64,000 bases of DNA from Actinobacteria bacterium UBA6100 (GTDB lineage: Bacteria; Actinomycetota; Coriobacteriia; Anaerosomatales; Anaerosomataceae), in NCBI GenBank assembly GCA_002423585.1, contig DIWS01000009.1, positions 478 to 64,477 of the forward strand. Reading direction: 5' to 3'. The notes below the pieces were generated by a model. The model was not told the origin of the DNA. It saw nothing but the letters and a program-made list of their open reading frames with translations, and made no database searches. Each line of letters opens with the position of its first letter. Positions within the stretch are counted from its first letter, which is position 1. The translations under genes and the position numbers were made by a program. This document shows positions 25,461 to 34,275 of the stretch, piece after piece.

Positions 25461-25835
25461 TCAGGCACGCGCCGCCGACTGCAGGCACTTCTTGACCGTC
25501 TCGAGGACCTTCGTCGGCTGGAACGGCTTGACGAGGAAGTCCATGGCGCCGTACTCGAGCGCCTCGACGATCATCTTCTGCTGACCCATGGCGCTCACCA
25601 TGAGGACGCGAGCAGAGGGGTCGGACTCGCGTATCGCTCTGAGCGCTTCGAGTCCGCTCATCCCCGGCATCGTGATGTCCATGGTGACCAGGTCCGGACG
25701 GACCTCGGCGTACTTCTCGATCGCGTCGCGACCGTTGACCGCTTCGTGGATGATATAGCCTTCGCGCGTGAGGATGTCCCTGATCATCATCCGCATGAAC
25801 GCAGCATCGTCGACGACGAGCACGGATCTAGACAT
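25461..25835 (-). CDS. cheY: Chemotaxis response regulator CheY
   Basis: 124 aa, single receiver domain: SVLVVDDAAFMRMMIRDIL, phospho-Asp in DLVTMDITMPGMSGLEAL, switch residue in VLMVSAMGQQ and Lys in FLVKPFQPTK. Diffuses to the motor (or pilus machinery) after phosphorylation by CheA. Overlaps cheW by 8 bp; GGAGG site inside the cheW end. Confidence 0.96.
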   Translation of the reverse strand: MSRSVLVVDDAAFMRMMIRDILTREGYIIHEAVNGRDAIEKYAEVRPDLVTMDITMPGMSGLEALRAIRESDPSARVLMVSAMGQQKMIVEALEYGAMDFLVKPFQPTKVLETVKKCLQSAARA

Positions 25836-26322
25836 CGGGATCAGCCTCCTGTGACACCCCGGTGGATGTGAACGCCGGCTTAGGGAGTGCCTTATCAGCG
25901 TCGAGCAGGATGATCAGCCGGTCGCCGTAGTTGGCGACACCCTCGAACGCATCGGCCATCTCGCTTGCCAGTGCCGCCTGCGGCGCCGGTCGGATCTCCG
26001 AGACGGCAAGGCTCGCGACCTCATGCACGCGGTCCACCGCGAGGCCTACGGCTCCGAGCCCGCTATCGGCGACGATGATCCGCGATGCGGGTGTTGGCGT
26101 GATCGCCTCGCCCCGGAGGCGCCAGCCAAGGTCGATGAGCGGCAACACCTGGCCGCGCAGATTGAAGACGCCCTCTACCCCCTCGGGGGCGTGTGGCACG
26201 GGCGTGGCCGCCTCGTAGCGGATGATGCTCTGAACGCGCCCGATCGGCAGGCCATACTCCTCGTCGCACAGACCGAAGATGACGTACTGGCGCTGATCGG
26301 CGAGGGCTAGGCTGTCGTCCAC
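25828..26322 (-). CDS. cheW: Chemotaxis coupling protein CheW
   Basis: 164 aa SH3-like adaptor linking receptors to CheA. Opens after GTG with DDSLALADQRQYVIFGLCDEEYG and has the family core HAPEGVEGVFNLRGQVLPLIDLGWRL and VHEVASLAVSEIRPAP. The GTG is chosen for its GAAGAGGGG site; this makes it overlap the receptor gene by 16 bp. The longest open frame adds 33 non-homologous residues. Confidence 0.93.
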   Translation of the reverse strand: MDDSLALADQRQYVIFGLCDEEYGLPIGRVQSIIRYEAATPVPHAPEGVEGVFNLRGQVLPLIDLGWRLRGEAITPTPASRIIVADSGLGAVGLAVDRVHEVASLAVSEIRPAPQAALASEMADAFEGVANYGDRLIILLDADKALPKPAFTSTGVSQEADPDV

Positions 26323-27647
26323 GACGACCCCTCTTCGAGGTGGAACTGCAGTGCCGACTCCTCGAGTCTGCGGGCCATGTCCGCAAGATCCTGGGCCGAG
26401 GAGGAGATCTCCTCCATGCATGCGGTCTGCTGCTCTGCGGCAGCGGCTGTCTCCTGGGCACTCGCGGCATTCTCTTCGACGACAGCCGCGATATCATGCA
26501 TCGCGCGATCCACATCGGCGGTACGTCGTGCCTGCTCCGATGTAGCGGCGGCGATCTCCTGTGCAAGCGCCGCCGTCTGCGAGACCGCATCGGTGATCTG
26601 ACGCAGCGCATCACCACTTCGGCCCACCACTTCTTCGCCGACATGGACCTCGGTGATACCGATCTCCATGTACTTGAGCGCCTTGGCGGTCTCCTGCTGC
26701 ACGTCTTTGATGAGTTCGCCGATCTGCTCGGCCGCCTTGCCTGAGCCCTCTGCCAGCTTGCGGACCTCTTCAGCCACGACCGAGAAGCCGCGCCCTGACT
26801 CGCCGGCACGCGCCGCCTCGATGGCCGCGTTGAGCGACAGCAGGTTCGTCTGGTCGGCGATGGTGGTGATGACATCCACGATGCTGCCGATCTCCGCTGA
26901 GCGGCGACCGAGGGTCTCGACCGAGCCCGCGAGTGTCTGGATGGCATCGCGGACCTCACCGATCTTAGCGATGGCCTCGTGCGTCGCCTGCTCGCCGAAC
27001 GCCGCCGCCCGCGCCGCCTCCCCGCTCGTGGTGCTCGCCTCCATCGCACGACGCGCAACATCATCGATGGTCGACGTGATCGCCTGCATCGCGGTCGATG
27101 TCTCCTCGACCTTGCGCGACTGGAGCTCGGCGCCATGGGCGATCTGTTGCACCGACGATGAGATCTCCATCGACGATGCGTTGATCTCCTGCGAGGAGGC
27201 GGAGAGCTGCGTGGCCGCGTTCGTGACCGACTCCGCCGAGGTGCGGACCTGACCCGCGATGTCTGCCAGCGAGCTGATGAGCGAGTTGCACTCACTCACA
27301 AGCAGCCCGATCTCGTCGTCATGCGGCGCCGACCCGCGAACGGTGAGGTCACCCTGACCCGCATCGATCATCACGCTGCCGAGACCGTCCAGCGGCTCGA
27401 GGATCCTGCGCTTGAACGCTCGCCACCACATGAGCTGACCGGGCACGGCGCAGATGATCATGATCACCCCACCGAACAGTGCCACGTACAGAAGGGAGGT
27501 CTGGTCGATCTTGAGCACAAGCCAGGCAAAGAGCCCGGTGGCGGTGAGACCCACCCCGACAGCCGGGCCGATCGTGGCCCACGTCAGCAGCGTGAACGTG
27601 AACGACAGTCCCCGCTTCATCTCACTCGGCTGGTACGCCTTCGGCAT
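26307..27647 (-). CDS. Methyl-accepting chemotaxis protein with HAMP
   Basis: 446 aa. Two membrane helices (about residues 14-40 and 50-72) with a short outside loop, a HAMP domain (about 75-130, RILEPLDGLGSVMIDAGQGDL) and a signalling coiled coil with tip ADQTNLLSLNAAIEAARAGESG. C-terminus is acidic (QFHLEEGSSWTTA), no NWETF-type tether. Being inside the che cluster it is probably a main receptor of this array. Confidence 0.95.
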   Translation of the reverse strand: MPKAYQPSEMKRGLSFTFTLLTWATIGPAVGVGLTATGLFAWLVLKIDQTSLLYVALFGGVIMIICAVPGQLMWWRAFKRRILEPLDGLGSVMIDAGQGDLTVRGSAPHDDEIGLLVSECNSLISSLADIAGQVRTSAESVTNAATQLSASSQEINASSMEISSSVQQIAHGAELQSRKVEETSTAMQAITSTIDDVARRAMEASTTSGEAARAAAFGEQATHEAIAKIGEVRDAIQTLAGSVETLGRRSAEIGSIVDVITTIADQTNLLSLNAAIEAARAGESGRGFSVVAEEVRKLAEGSGKAAEQIGELIKDVQQETAKALKYMEIGITEVHVGEEVVGRSGDALRQITDAVSQTAALAQEIAAATSEQARRTADVDRAMHDIAAVVEENAASAQETAAAAEQQTACMEEISSSAQDLADMARRLEESALQFHLEEGSSWTTA

Positions 27648-27716
27648 CCGGAACCCTCCTCAATATGGTGTCCCCGCACTGTATGATCGCGTCCTACCAT
27701 AGCAAAACGCCGCCCC

Positions 27717-28565
27717 TCATCGCAGGTCGATCGGCTTGCGGTAGACGCGCTCCTTCGCGTCCACCATCTCGAACTGGCGGGCGAACACCGGGGCAAGCCG
27801 TTCGGAGCGCCCCAGCACCATGAAACCGCCACGCGAGAGCCCGTTCCAGAACGACCTGACCATGCGCTCCTGCTCTTCGTGGTTGAAGTAGATGAACACG
27901 TTCCTGCAGAAAACAACGTCGACTCCGTGTATCGGCGCATCCTCGAACAGATTCAAGTACTGGAACCGCACAGCCTTCATGACCTCGGGCTTCATGCGGA
28001 ATGCATCGCCCTCGATATCGAGATAGAGGTGCTTGTCCATCACCGGGATGTGCGCCAGCTGCGCGATGGGGTACTCGCCCCGTTTGGCGACCGCCAGGGC
28101 GTTGCGGTCGATGTCGGTCCCCGTCACCGAGAGGAGCATGCCTTCGGCCTTGGCTCGGCGGACGCCATCGAGCATGGACATCGCGAGCGAATAGGGTTCC
28201 TCTCCCGTCGAGCACCCCGCAGACCAGGCACGGAGTAGGTGCTGCTTCTTCGCTGTCTTGGTCGCGATGAGAGTCGGGATGACCTTGTCACGGAAGACCG
28301 CATAGACGGTGGGGTCGCGGAAGAACTGCGTGACATTGATGGTGAGGGTGTCGAGCAGCACCGCGTACTCCTCCGGATGCGCATCGAGATATGAGGCGTA
28401 CTGCCGATAGGTGTGAAGACCGAGTGCGCTCAGCCTGACTGCGACACGGCGCTCGACGTACCGAGGACGATACTGGGCGAGGTCCAGCCCCCGATCCTCA
28501 CTCACTTTGGCGAGAAGGCGGTCGAGGTTACCGCGATTGACGGACTCGACAGGGTGCTCTGGCAT
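27717..28565 (-). CDS. cheR: Chemoreceptor methyltransferase CheR
   Basis: Methylates receptor glutamates using SAM. 282 aa. N-terminal helical domain (NLDRLLAKVSEDRGLDLAQY) then the SAM-binding domain with LRAWSAGCSTGEEPYSLAM, VTGTDIDRNAL and DVVFCRNVFIYFN. ATG chosen at MPEHPVES, after a GGGAGGAGG stretch 12 bases upstream; the longer frame looks non-coding. First gene of the che run, divergent from the L,D-transpeptidase. Confidence 0.95.
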   Translation of the reverse strand: MPEHPVESVNRGNLDRLLAKVSEDRGLDLAQYRPRYVERRVAVRLSALGLHTYRQYASYLDAHPEEYAVLLDTLTINVTQFFRDPTVYAVFRDKVIPTLIATKTAKKQHLLRAWSAGCSTGEEPYSLAMSMLDGVRRAKAEGMLLSVTGTDIDRNALAVAKRGEYPIAQLAHIPVMDKHLYLDIEGDAFRMKPEVMKAVRFQYLNLFEDAPIHGVDVVFCRNVFIYFNHEEQERMVRSFWNGLSRGGFMVLGRSERLAPVFARQFEMVDAKERVYRKPIDLR

Positions 28566-28657
28566 GTGGACCCGGCCTCCTCCCCGCACTTCACGAAAGT
28601 CGTCCACCTGAGTAGAATATGCGGAACCATCCCGCATGACACCGCAGGGGGTAGCCC

Positions 28658-29695
28658 ATGCACCGCGCGTCACTACCGGTACGTATCATCGCACTCATCG
28701 GCGCCATCGCGCTGTTCATTCTTGCCGGCGGCGGCGCGCTTGCGGTCGCTGACGACTACCTGGCGCGAGAGGTTCTTCCCGAGGGCGCGACGGTCGCCGG
28801 CGTCGACGTGGCGGGTCTCACCCGGGCCGAGGCTCGCGAACACGTGGAGGCGGAGGTCGCTCGCCCGTTGGCCGAGCCGGTCACGGTCACCCACAAGGAC
28901 ATGACCTTCACGCTCGATGCGGGGTCGATGATCAGCGTCGATGTGGCGGGGATGGTCGAGACAGCATTCGAACCGAAGGCGATCTCGACGCTGCCGGACC
29001 GCGTGGCCGATCGCGTGCTGGCCCGCCCCAGCGGCGCGGACGCCGAGATCTCACTCACGCTCGATGACGCGCAGATTGCAGCGTGGCTCGATTCCGTCGT
29101 CGCCTCGGTCGACACCACGCCGAGCGACGCCACCATGACCGTCGAGGCAGGCAAGGTGGTGGTGCTCGCATCGAGGACCGGCGAGACGGTGGATCGCTCC
29201 GCGACGACGGCGCGCCTGGAAGAGGCGCTCACGGCCGGTGTGAAGTCCGTGGAGCTCGCGGTGACATACACCGAGCCCGCGACGGTCGAGGACGACCTCG
29301 GACCCGCGATCCTCGTGGACATCTCCGAGCGCCACCTCTATCTCTACGACAAGGGCGCGCTGGTGAAGGATTACGGCGTGGCGGTGGGGACCGCCAGTCA
29401 CCCCACACCGACGGGGAACTTCCAGATCACGCTCAAGCGCTACATGCCGACGTGGTCCAATCCGGGGTCGGCATGGGCAGTTGGCATGCCCGCGACGATC
29501 GGCCCGGGACCGAGCAACCCGCTGGGGACCCGCGCGCTTAATCTCGACGCACCGGGCATCCGGATCCACGGCACAACGGCCGACAGCTCGATCGGCACGG
29601 CGGCATCGCACGGGTGCATGCGCATGCACCGCAAGGACATCGAGGACCTCTACGAGCGCGTGGAAGTGGGCACGCCGGTCTTCATCGTCCGCTAG
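28658..29695 (+). CDS. L,D-transpeptidase (YkuD) with peptidoglycan-binding-like N-terminus
   Basis: 345 aa. One N-terminal membrane/signal helix (about 10-30), then a PG_binding_4 (VanW-associated) region (about 45-190, VAGVDVAGLTRAEAREHVEAE), then the YkuD domain (about 215-345) with ILVDISERHLYLYDKGALV, IRIHGTTADSSIG and the catalytic SHGCMRMHRKDIEDL. Makes 3-3 cross-links in peptidoglycan or attaches proteins. Convergent with the DUF3343 gene, sharing CTAG. Confidence 0.95.
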   Translation: MHRASLPVRIIALIGAIALFILAGGGALAVADDYLAREVLPEGATVAGVDVAGLTRAEAREHVEAEVARPLAEPVTVTHKDMTFTLDAGSMISVDVAGMVETAFEPKAISTLPDRVADRVLARPSGADAEISLTLDDAQIAAWLDSVVASVDTTPSDATMTVEAGKVVVLASRTGETVDRSATTARLEEALTAGVKSVELAVTYTEPATVEDDLGPAILVDISERHLYLYDKGALVKDYGVAVGTASHPTPTGNFQITLKRYMPTWSNPGSAWAVGMPATIGPGPSNPLGTRALNLDAPGIRIHGTTADSSIGTAASHGCMRMHRKDIEDLYERVEVGTPVFIVR

Positions 29696-29949
29696 CGACG
29701 GCGCGACACCCGGTCTTCGATCTGTGCCTCACCATCGGGCTCTCGTCCTGCGGCGATAAGCGCCGCCAGGGCCTCATCACGCTGGTGCGCGGGAACCCGC
29801 ACCGCGAAGCCGCAGAGGCTGCCGAGCGCACGCGGCGTGGGAATGAGCGCGACGTCTGTCCGGGCCTCCAGTAAGGTCTCCTCGGCCTTGAGTGCGTCGT
29901 GCGTGCCCGCGAACCCGAAGACCGTGAACCGTTCCTTCTCCGCGTTCAT
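29692..29949 (-). CDS. DUF3343 protein, putative Se/S carrier-like
   Basis: 85 aa: FTVFGFAGTHDALKAEETLLEA, IPTPRALGSLCGFAVRVP, the DUF3343 pattern in which the GSLCG Cys is conserved. The family is annotated as a putative sulfur/selenium carrier related to YedF and is found beside TIGR01977-type desulfurases and selenium genes. It overlaps the desulfurase gene by 4 bp, so co-translation is likely. A role in passing Se or S to a Mo enzyme is inference. Confidence 0.82.
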   Translation of the reverse strand: MNAEKERFTVFGFAGTHDALKAEETLLEARTDVALIPTPRALGSLCGFAVRVPAHQRDEALAALIAAGREPDGEAQIEDRVSRRR

Positions 29950-31100
29950 CGGCAGATGTCCGTCATCGCCTGCAGCGCCGCGTCGACATCCTCATCGGTG
30001 AGGTTCCACCCGAGCCCGAAGCGCACCGCGCCCGTCTCGAGCGTGCCGACCGCCTCGTGCGTCCATGGGCTGCAGTGCAGACCCGCCCTCACCGCGATGC
30101 CGAACCGCCGGTCTAGCGCGAAGGCGATCTCGTCGGGCGCCAGACGCTCGTGCACGATACTCAGCACGGGTGCTCGCTCATCTCCCGGCGGTGGACCGAG
30201 CACGGTGACGCCCGAGATCGCGAGCAGTCCCTCATGAAGCCGCCGGACGAGCCGCTGCTCGCGCGCCCGGATCTCGTCGCCGTTGGTCGCAAGGTACTCG
30301 GCAGCGGCACCGAGGCCGGCGATCCCCGGCCCGTTGCCGGTGCCCGCTTCGTAGCGATCGGGGCGCGCGTCGGGCTGGGCGACCTCCTCTGAACGACCGC
30401 CGCTGCCCCCCTGCACGAACTCTTTGGGCTCGAAGCCCGGCGCCAGGTGGAGCACGCCCACACCCTGCGGGCCGAGCAGCCCCTTGTGGCCCGGCACCGC
30501 GTAAGCATCGGCACCCAGAGCGGTGAGATCGAGCGGCAGGTGACCCGCAGCCTGAGCACCGTCAACGAGGATGACGGCGCCGTGATCGTGAGCGATATCG
30601 ATCATGTCACCGATGTGCTGGATCGTCCCGGTGACGTTGGACGCATGCTGACAGACGACCATCCGCGTCGGAGCCGCCATCACCGCATGCTCGACCTCAT
30701 CGGCGTCGATGCGACCTGCGGCGTCGGCGGGCACACGCACGACCTTCACACCCCGTGACTCGAGGACGGCAAGCGGACGCACAACGGCGTTGTGTTCGAC
30801 CGAGGAGACCACCACCCGATCCCCATGCTTGAGCGTGCCCTTGAGCACCAGGTTGATAGCCTCTGTGCAGCCGGGCACGAAGATCGCGTCACGCGTATCG
30901 GCGATCCCCAGGAGTGACGCAACGGCCGCTCGCGCGTGCTCGACGGCACGTGCCGACTCGAGTGCGAGCGCGTGTGCGCTGCGTCCGGGGTTACCCCCTG
31001 CCTCGACCATCGTGCGTACCATCGCCTCGGAGACTACAGGTGGCTTGGGCCACGAGGTCGCGGCGTGATCGAAGTAGCGGATGTGGGGGGACTCTTTCAC
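29946..31100 (-). CDS. Cysteine desulfurase-like PLP enzyme (TIGR01977/EF2568 type)
   Basis: 384 aa class V aminotransferase. IRYFDHAATSWPKPPVV at the start, SSVEHNAVVRPL, ILVDGAQAAGHLPLD, the PLP Lys in AVPGHKGLLGPQG, and AVRAGLHCSPWTHEAVG with the catalytic Cys. The YFDNAATSWPKP-type opening marks the subgroup linked to selenium-dependent Mo hydroxylases and SelD loci. It sits at the end of the Mo/W cofactor run, next to DUF3343, which supports a role in Mo-enzyme sulfuration or selenium delivery. Confidence 0.9.
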   Translation of the reverse strand: MKESPHIRYFDHAATSWPKPPVVSEAMVRTMVEAGGNPGRSAHALALESARAVEHARAAVASLLGIADTRDAIFVPGCTEAINLVLKGTLKHGDRVVVSSVEHNAVVRPLAVLESRGVKVVRVPADAAGRIDADEVEHAVMAAPTRMVVCQHASNVTGTIQHIGDMIDIAHDHGAVILVDGAQAAGHLPLDLTALGADAYAVPGHKGLLGPQGVGVLHLAPGFEPKEFVQGGSGGRSEEVAQPDARPDRYEAGTGNGPGIAGLGAAAEYLATNGDEIRAREQRLVRRLHEGLLAISGVTVLGPPPGDERAPVLSIVHERLAPDEIAFALDRRFGIAVRAGLHCSPWTHEAVGTLETGAVRFGLGWNLTDEDVDAALQAMTDICR

Positions 31101-31103
31101 GGT

Positions 31104-31583
31104 CTAACCATGCCCCCCGCCGGCCATCATGTCGGTGGCATGCTCCAGCACGCCCGCGACGAAGCCGAATGATTCGCGCGCGGCCTTTTCCGAGCCCGGC
31201 AGATTCACGATGAGCGTCCTGCCACGCTGGGCCGAGGTTCCGCGCGAGAGCATCGCGCGATCGGTGATCGCGAGGCTGCTCGCGCGTATCGCTTCGGCGA
31301 TGCCCGGAACGACACGGTCCGCGACCGCGATCGTGGTCTCCGGCATCACGTCACGCGGTCCGAGACCCGTACCACCCGTGGTGAGAACCACGTCGCAGCC
31401 ATCGATGTCGGCCATCCGGACCAGAGCATCGGAGATCGCCGCAGTGTCGTCGGGGACGATGGAGTAGGACACGACGTCCCAGCCGCGCTGCTCGCACAGA
31501 CCGCGCAACGCCGCCCCCGACGTGTCCGTCTGCTCGGTGCGCGTGTCCGATGAGGTGAGGACCCCGACCTGAAGAGCCGCCAT
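31104..31583 (-). CDS. mogA: Molybdopterin adenylyltransferase MogA/MoaB
   Basis: 159 aa MoCF_biosynth domain: VGVLTSSDTRTEQTDTSG, VVLTTGGTGLGPRDVMPE (the GGTG nucleotide loop) and LIVNLPGSEKAARESF. Adenylates molybdopterin before metal insertion by MoeA. Shares its ATG region with the MOSC stop (1-bp overlap). Length and TTGGTG pattern favour MogA/MoaB over Cinnamon-type fusions. Confidence 0.94.
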   Translation of the reverse strand: MAALQVGVLTSSDTRTEQTDTSGAALRGLCEQRGWDVVSYSIVPDDTAAISDALVRMADIDGCDVVLTTGGTGLGPRDVMPETTIAVADRVVPGIAEAIRASSLAITDRAMLSRGTSAQRGRTLIVNLPGSEKAARESFGFVAGVLEHATDMMAGGGHG

Positions 31584-32026
31584 CAGGCCTCAGTCCCCAG
31601 CACGGTCACCGTATCGCCGGTGCTCACGGGCCCGCCCTCGACCACCGTCGCGAAGATGCCCTCCTTTGGCATGACACAGTCGCCCGCCTGGTAGTAGATC
31701 GCGCACTTGGTGTGGCACTCCTTGCCGATCTGGCTCACCTGGAGCAGGGTCTCCCCCACCTTGAGCCGCGTGCCGACGGGCAGCGAGACCAGATCGATCC
31801 CCCGTGTGGTGATGTTCTCGGCGAAGTCCCCGGCATCCACGTCGAGGCCCTTCGCCTGCATCTTGGCGATGGACTCCTCGGCCAGCAGGCTCACCTGGCG
31901 GTGCCAGTCACCGGCATGGGCGTCACCGTCGAATCCGCGGTTCTCGACGAGCGTGCCCTGTGTGCCCGGCGTCTTGCGCACCGTCTTCTTCTCGGACAGG
32001 TTGATCGAAACGACTGTTGCCGCCAT
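31583..32026 (-). CDS. MOSC domain protein
   Basis: 147 aa. Opens MAATVVSINLSEKKTVRKTP, then VENRGFDGDAHAGDWHRQVS, DFAENITTRGIDL, GKECHTKCAIY with the conserved Cys, and CVMPKEGIFATVVEGG. MOSC proteins bind sulfur-carrying molybdopterin cofactor. The start has GAGGAGG; a much longer overlapping frame is a shadow of moaC. Four bases after moaC. Confidence 0.94.
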   Translation of the reverse strand: MAATVVSINLSEKKTVRKTPGTQGTLVENRGFDGDAHAGDWHRQVSLLAEESIAKMQAKGLDVDAGDFAENITTRGIDLVSLPVGTRLKVGETLLQVSQIGKECHTKCAIYYQAGDCVMPKEGIFATVVEGGPVSTGDTVTVLGTEA

Positions 32027-32030
32027 TCTG

Positions 32031-32516
32031 CTAGTCCTCCTCGCGAGCCCAGGTGCCCGATGCGCCGCCGCTCTTCTCGAGCAGCCGGACGGATGTGATC
32101 TCCATGCCGCGGTCCACGGCCTTGCACATGTCGTAGAGTGCGAGCCCCGCAACCGCGGCCGCGGTGAGCGCCTCCATCTCGATGCCCGTCTTGCCGTCGG
32201 TCTCGACGACCGAGGTGATGCGCACCTCGGCGTCACCCGGTTCCAGATCGACGCTCACCTTCGTGATGGGCAGCGGGTGACAGAGCGGTATCAGGTCGCT
32301 CGTGCGTTTCGCGGCCTGGATGCCGGCGATGCGTGCAACCGCGAAGACATCGCCTTTGGGCGCGCGGCCTTCGACGATCATCGCGAGGGTCTCCGGGCGC
32401 ATCCGCACGACCGCCTCGGCCAGCGCGCGGCGATGCGTCACCGGCTTGTCGGCCACGTCGACCATGTGCGCCGAACCGAACTCGTCGAGATGGGTCAGAC
32501 GGGTCCCGTCAGCCAT
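32031..32516 (-). CDS. moaC: Cyclic pyranopterin monophosphate synthase MoaC
   Basis: 161 aa. Diagnostic segments: GTRLTHLDEFGSAHMVDVADK, FAVARIAGIQAAKRTSDLIPLCHPL, and GIEMEALTAAAVAGLALYDMCKAVDRG. With MoaA it converts GTP to cyclic pyranopterin, the first step of molybdopterin synthesis. Two bases after moaA. Confidence 0.97.
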   Translation of the reverse strand: MADGTRLTHLDEFGSAHMVDVADKPVTHRRALAEAVVRMRPETLAMIVEGRAPKGDVFAVARIAGIQAAKRTSDLIPLCHPLPITKVSVDLEPGDAEVRITSVVETDGKTGIEMEALTAAAVAGLALYDMCKAVDRGMEITSVRLLEKSGGASGTWAREED

Positions 32517-32518
32517 CG

Positions 32519-33541
32519 TCAGCCTCCGATCTGTGACATACGCCGAACGGTACCCATCTGCATGTGATGTCCTTCGGGCTTGGCGTCGAGCGCCTGCCGT
32601 ATCACGGCACGCACGTCCTCATCCGTGCCCGTGCGCAGCACGCTCCGGACGTCGATCTCGTCGTCGGAGAACAGACACGTCCGCAACTTGCCGTCGGCGG
32701 TGAGCCGAAGGCGGTTGCACTCTCCGCAGAAGTGGTGCGAGAGCGGCGATATGACGCCGAGGGTACCCTGCGCGCCGGGGAAGCGATAGTAGCGCGCCGG
32801 CCCCCAGCCGCCCGGTGCAGCGTCACGTTCCACGGCGGTGAGCTCTCCGAGGCCGGTCGCCAGACCCTCGGTCGCGAGCCGCTCCAGGATCTCGTCAGTG
32901 GACACATGGTCGGCGGCACTCCAGCCATCGGCGTCGGCGCTCGTGCACGAATGCTCTCCCACGTCGCCCACCGGCATGTACTCGATGAAGCGTACGTGCA
33001 GCGGGCGTTCCATCGTCATCCGCGCGAAGCCGACCAGGTCCTGGTCGAGCGAGCGGACCACGACGACGTTGAGCTTGACCGGGTCCATCCCCACGGCGAA
33101 CGCGGCGTCGAGGCCCGCCAGGACGTTGGCAAGATCGCCGCCCCGGGTGACCTGCGCGTACACCTCGGGGTCGAGGGTGTCCAGCGAGATGTTGATGCGC
33201 TTGAGGCCGGCCTCGGCCAGATCGGCGGCGAACTTCGGGAGGAGCGTCGCGTTGGTGGTGAGCGCGATCGCTTCGATGCCGGTGGTCTCGCGCAGGCGGC
33301 GGACGTGCTCGACGATGCCGAGGCGCACCAGCGGCTCGCCGCCGGTGAGCCGGATCTTGGAGATCCCCTCGCCCGCCGCGATCGCGGCGAAGCGCTCGAT
33401 CTCCTCGAGACTGAGCACCTCCTCGTGCGCCTTCCACTCCACGCCCTCAGCGGGCATGCAGTACACGCACCGCAGGTTGCAGCGGTCGGTCACGCTGATG
33501 CGCAGGTAGTCGATGCGTCTGCCGAAGGAGTCAGTCGCCAC
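32519..33541 (-). CDS. moaA: GTP 3',8-cyclase MoaA
   Basis: 340 aa radical-SAM enzyme. N-terminal cluster CNLRCVYCMPAEG, TGGEPLVR, the C-terminal second 4Fe-4S site HFCGECNRLRLTADGKLRTCLF, and the essential C-terminal Gly-Gly (QIGG). GTG at 33541 is preferred because GAAAGG lies 8-9 bases upstream; another GTG at 33550 is possible. Overlaps mobB by about 11-20 bp. Confidence 0.96.
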   Translation of the reverse strand: MATDSFGRRIDYLRISVTDRCNLRCVYCMPAEGVEWKAHEEVLSLEEIERFAAIAAGEGISKIRLTGGEPLVRLGIVEHVRRLRETTGIEAIALTTNATLLPKFAADLAEAGLKRINISLDTLDPEVYAQVTRGGDLANVLAGLDAAFAVGMDPVKLNVVVVRSLDQDLVGFARMTMERPLHVRFIEYMPVGDVGEHSCTSADADGWSAADHVSTDEILERLATEGLATGLGELTAVERDAAPGGWGPARYYRFPGAQGTLGVISPLSHHFCGECNRLRLTADGKLRTCLFSDDEIDVRSVLRTGTDEDVRAVIRQALDAKPEGHHMQMGTVRRMSQIGG

Positions 33542-34055
33542 CGGTCGCACCTTTCAGGAACGTGGCCTCGACCAGATCGGCGAGGCCCTCGGCATCATCA
33601 AGGCCGAAGACGGGAACAGGACCTGCAGCGATCTCGTCGTTGTCCGTCACGAGCGCGAAGAGCTCCGCGGCCTCACAGACCAGCTCGGTCGACCGTGCGC
33701 GGCGCGAGACCTCGATGCGCACCTCGCCCGCGCGGCGATAGCCCTCCGTGAGCAGGATGTCCACATCGTGCGCGAGCGCGAGGAGCTCATCCAGCGATGC
33801 CTCGTGGTCCATGCGTCGGATCATGCCGAGCTTGGAAGGCGAGCTCACGAGCGTGACTTCCGCGCCGGCTTTCGCGTGGCGCCAGGAGTCCTTGCCGGGG
33901 ACGTCGATGTCGAAGTCGTGCACGTGGTGCTTCACGCTGCCCACACGGTAGCCGCGCTCGGTGAGCGCACGGATGAGCCGCTCCATCAGCGTCGTCTTGC
34001 CCGAATCGCTCTTCCCGACGACCGAGACGACAGGGATGCCGATCCGATCGGTCAC
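33531..34055 (-). CDS. mobB: Molybdopterin-guanine dinucleotide biosynthesis adaptor MobB
   Basis: 174 aa P-loop GTPase: VVSVVGKSDSGKTTLMERLI (Walker A), GSVKHHVHDFDIDVPGKDSWRHAKAGA, and ILLTEGYRR. Helps MobA attach GMP to the cofactor. The GTG start at 34055 is one base after the stop of the upstream small gene (TAG-C-GTG), so translation is coupled; the longer frame extends into that gene. Confidence 0.94.
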   Translation of the reverse strand: MTDRIGIPVVSVVGKSDSGKTTLMERLIRALTERGYRVGSVKHHVHDFDIDVPGKDSWRHAKAGAEVTLVSSPSKLGMIRRMDHEASLDELLALAHDVDILLTEGYRRAGEVRIEVSRRARSTELVCEAAELFALVTDNDEIAAGPVPVFGLDDAEGLADLVEATFLKGATGGD

Positions 34056-34056
34056 G

Positions 34057-34275
34057 CTAGAAGCACCCGAGGTCGCAGTTGTGGACGCGCACACCCGCCG
34101 CGTCGGCGGCAGCGCCGGCGACCTTGTACGGCACGCCCTGGTCCTCGGCGAACTTGCGGAGCACGGGACAGGTGATCTTGCCGTCGATGGCCTTGGCCAC
34201 GATGGCGTCCTTCATCTCATCGGTCACCTGACCCGCCCAGCGCGGATCGGTGAACTTCTGGGTCTCGCTGCTCAT
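34057..34275 (-). CDS. Small conserved protein of molybdopterin operons
   Basis: 72 aa. Predicted helical, with GKITCPVLRKFAEDQGVPYKVAGAAADAAGVRVHNCDLGCF. I recall similar short proteins ending in C-x-L-G-x-F beside Mo-cofactor genes in anaerobes (for example Geobacter-type genomes), with no assigned function. Two to three Cys and a fixed C-terminus suggest metal or cofactor binding. ATG overlaps the moeA stop (ATGA) and mobB follows at once, so it is embedded in the pathway. Confidence 0.75.
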   Translation of the reverse strand: MSSETQKFTDPRWAGQVTDEMKDAIVAKAIDGKITCPVLRKFAEDQGVPYKVAGAAADAAGVRVHNCDLGCF

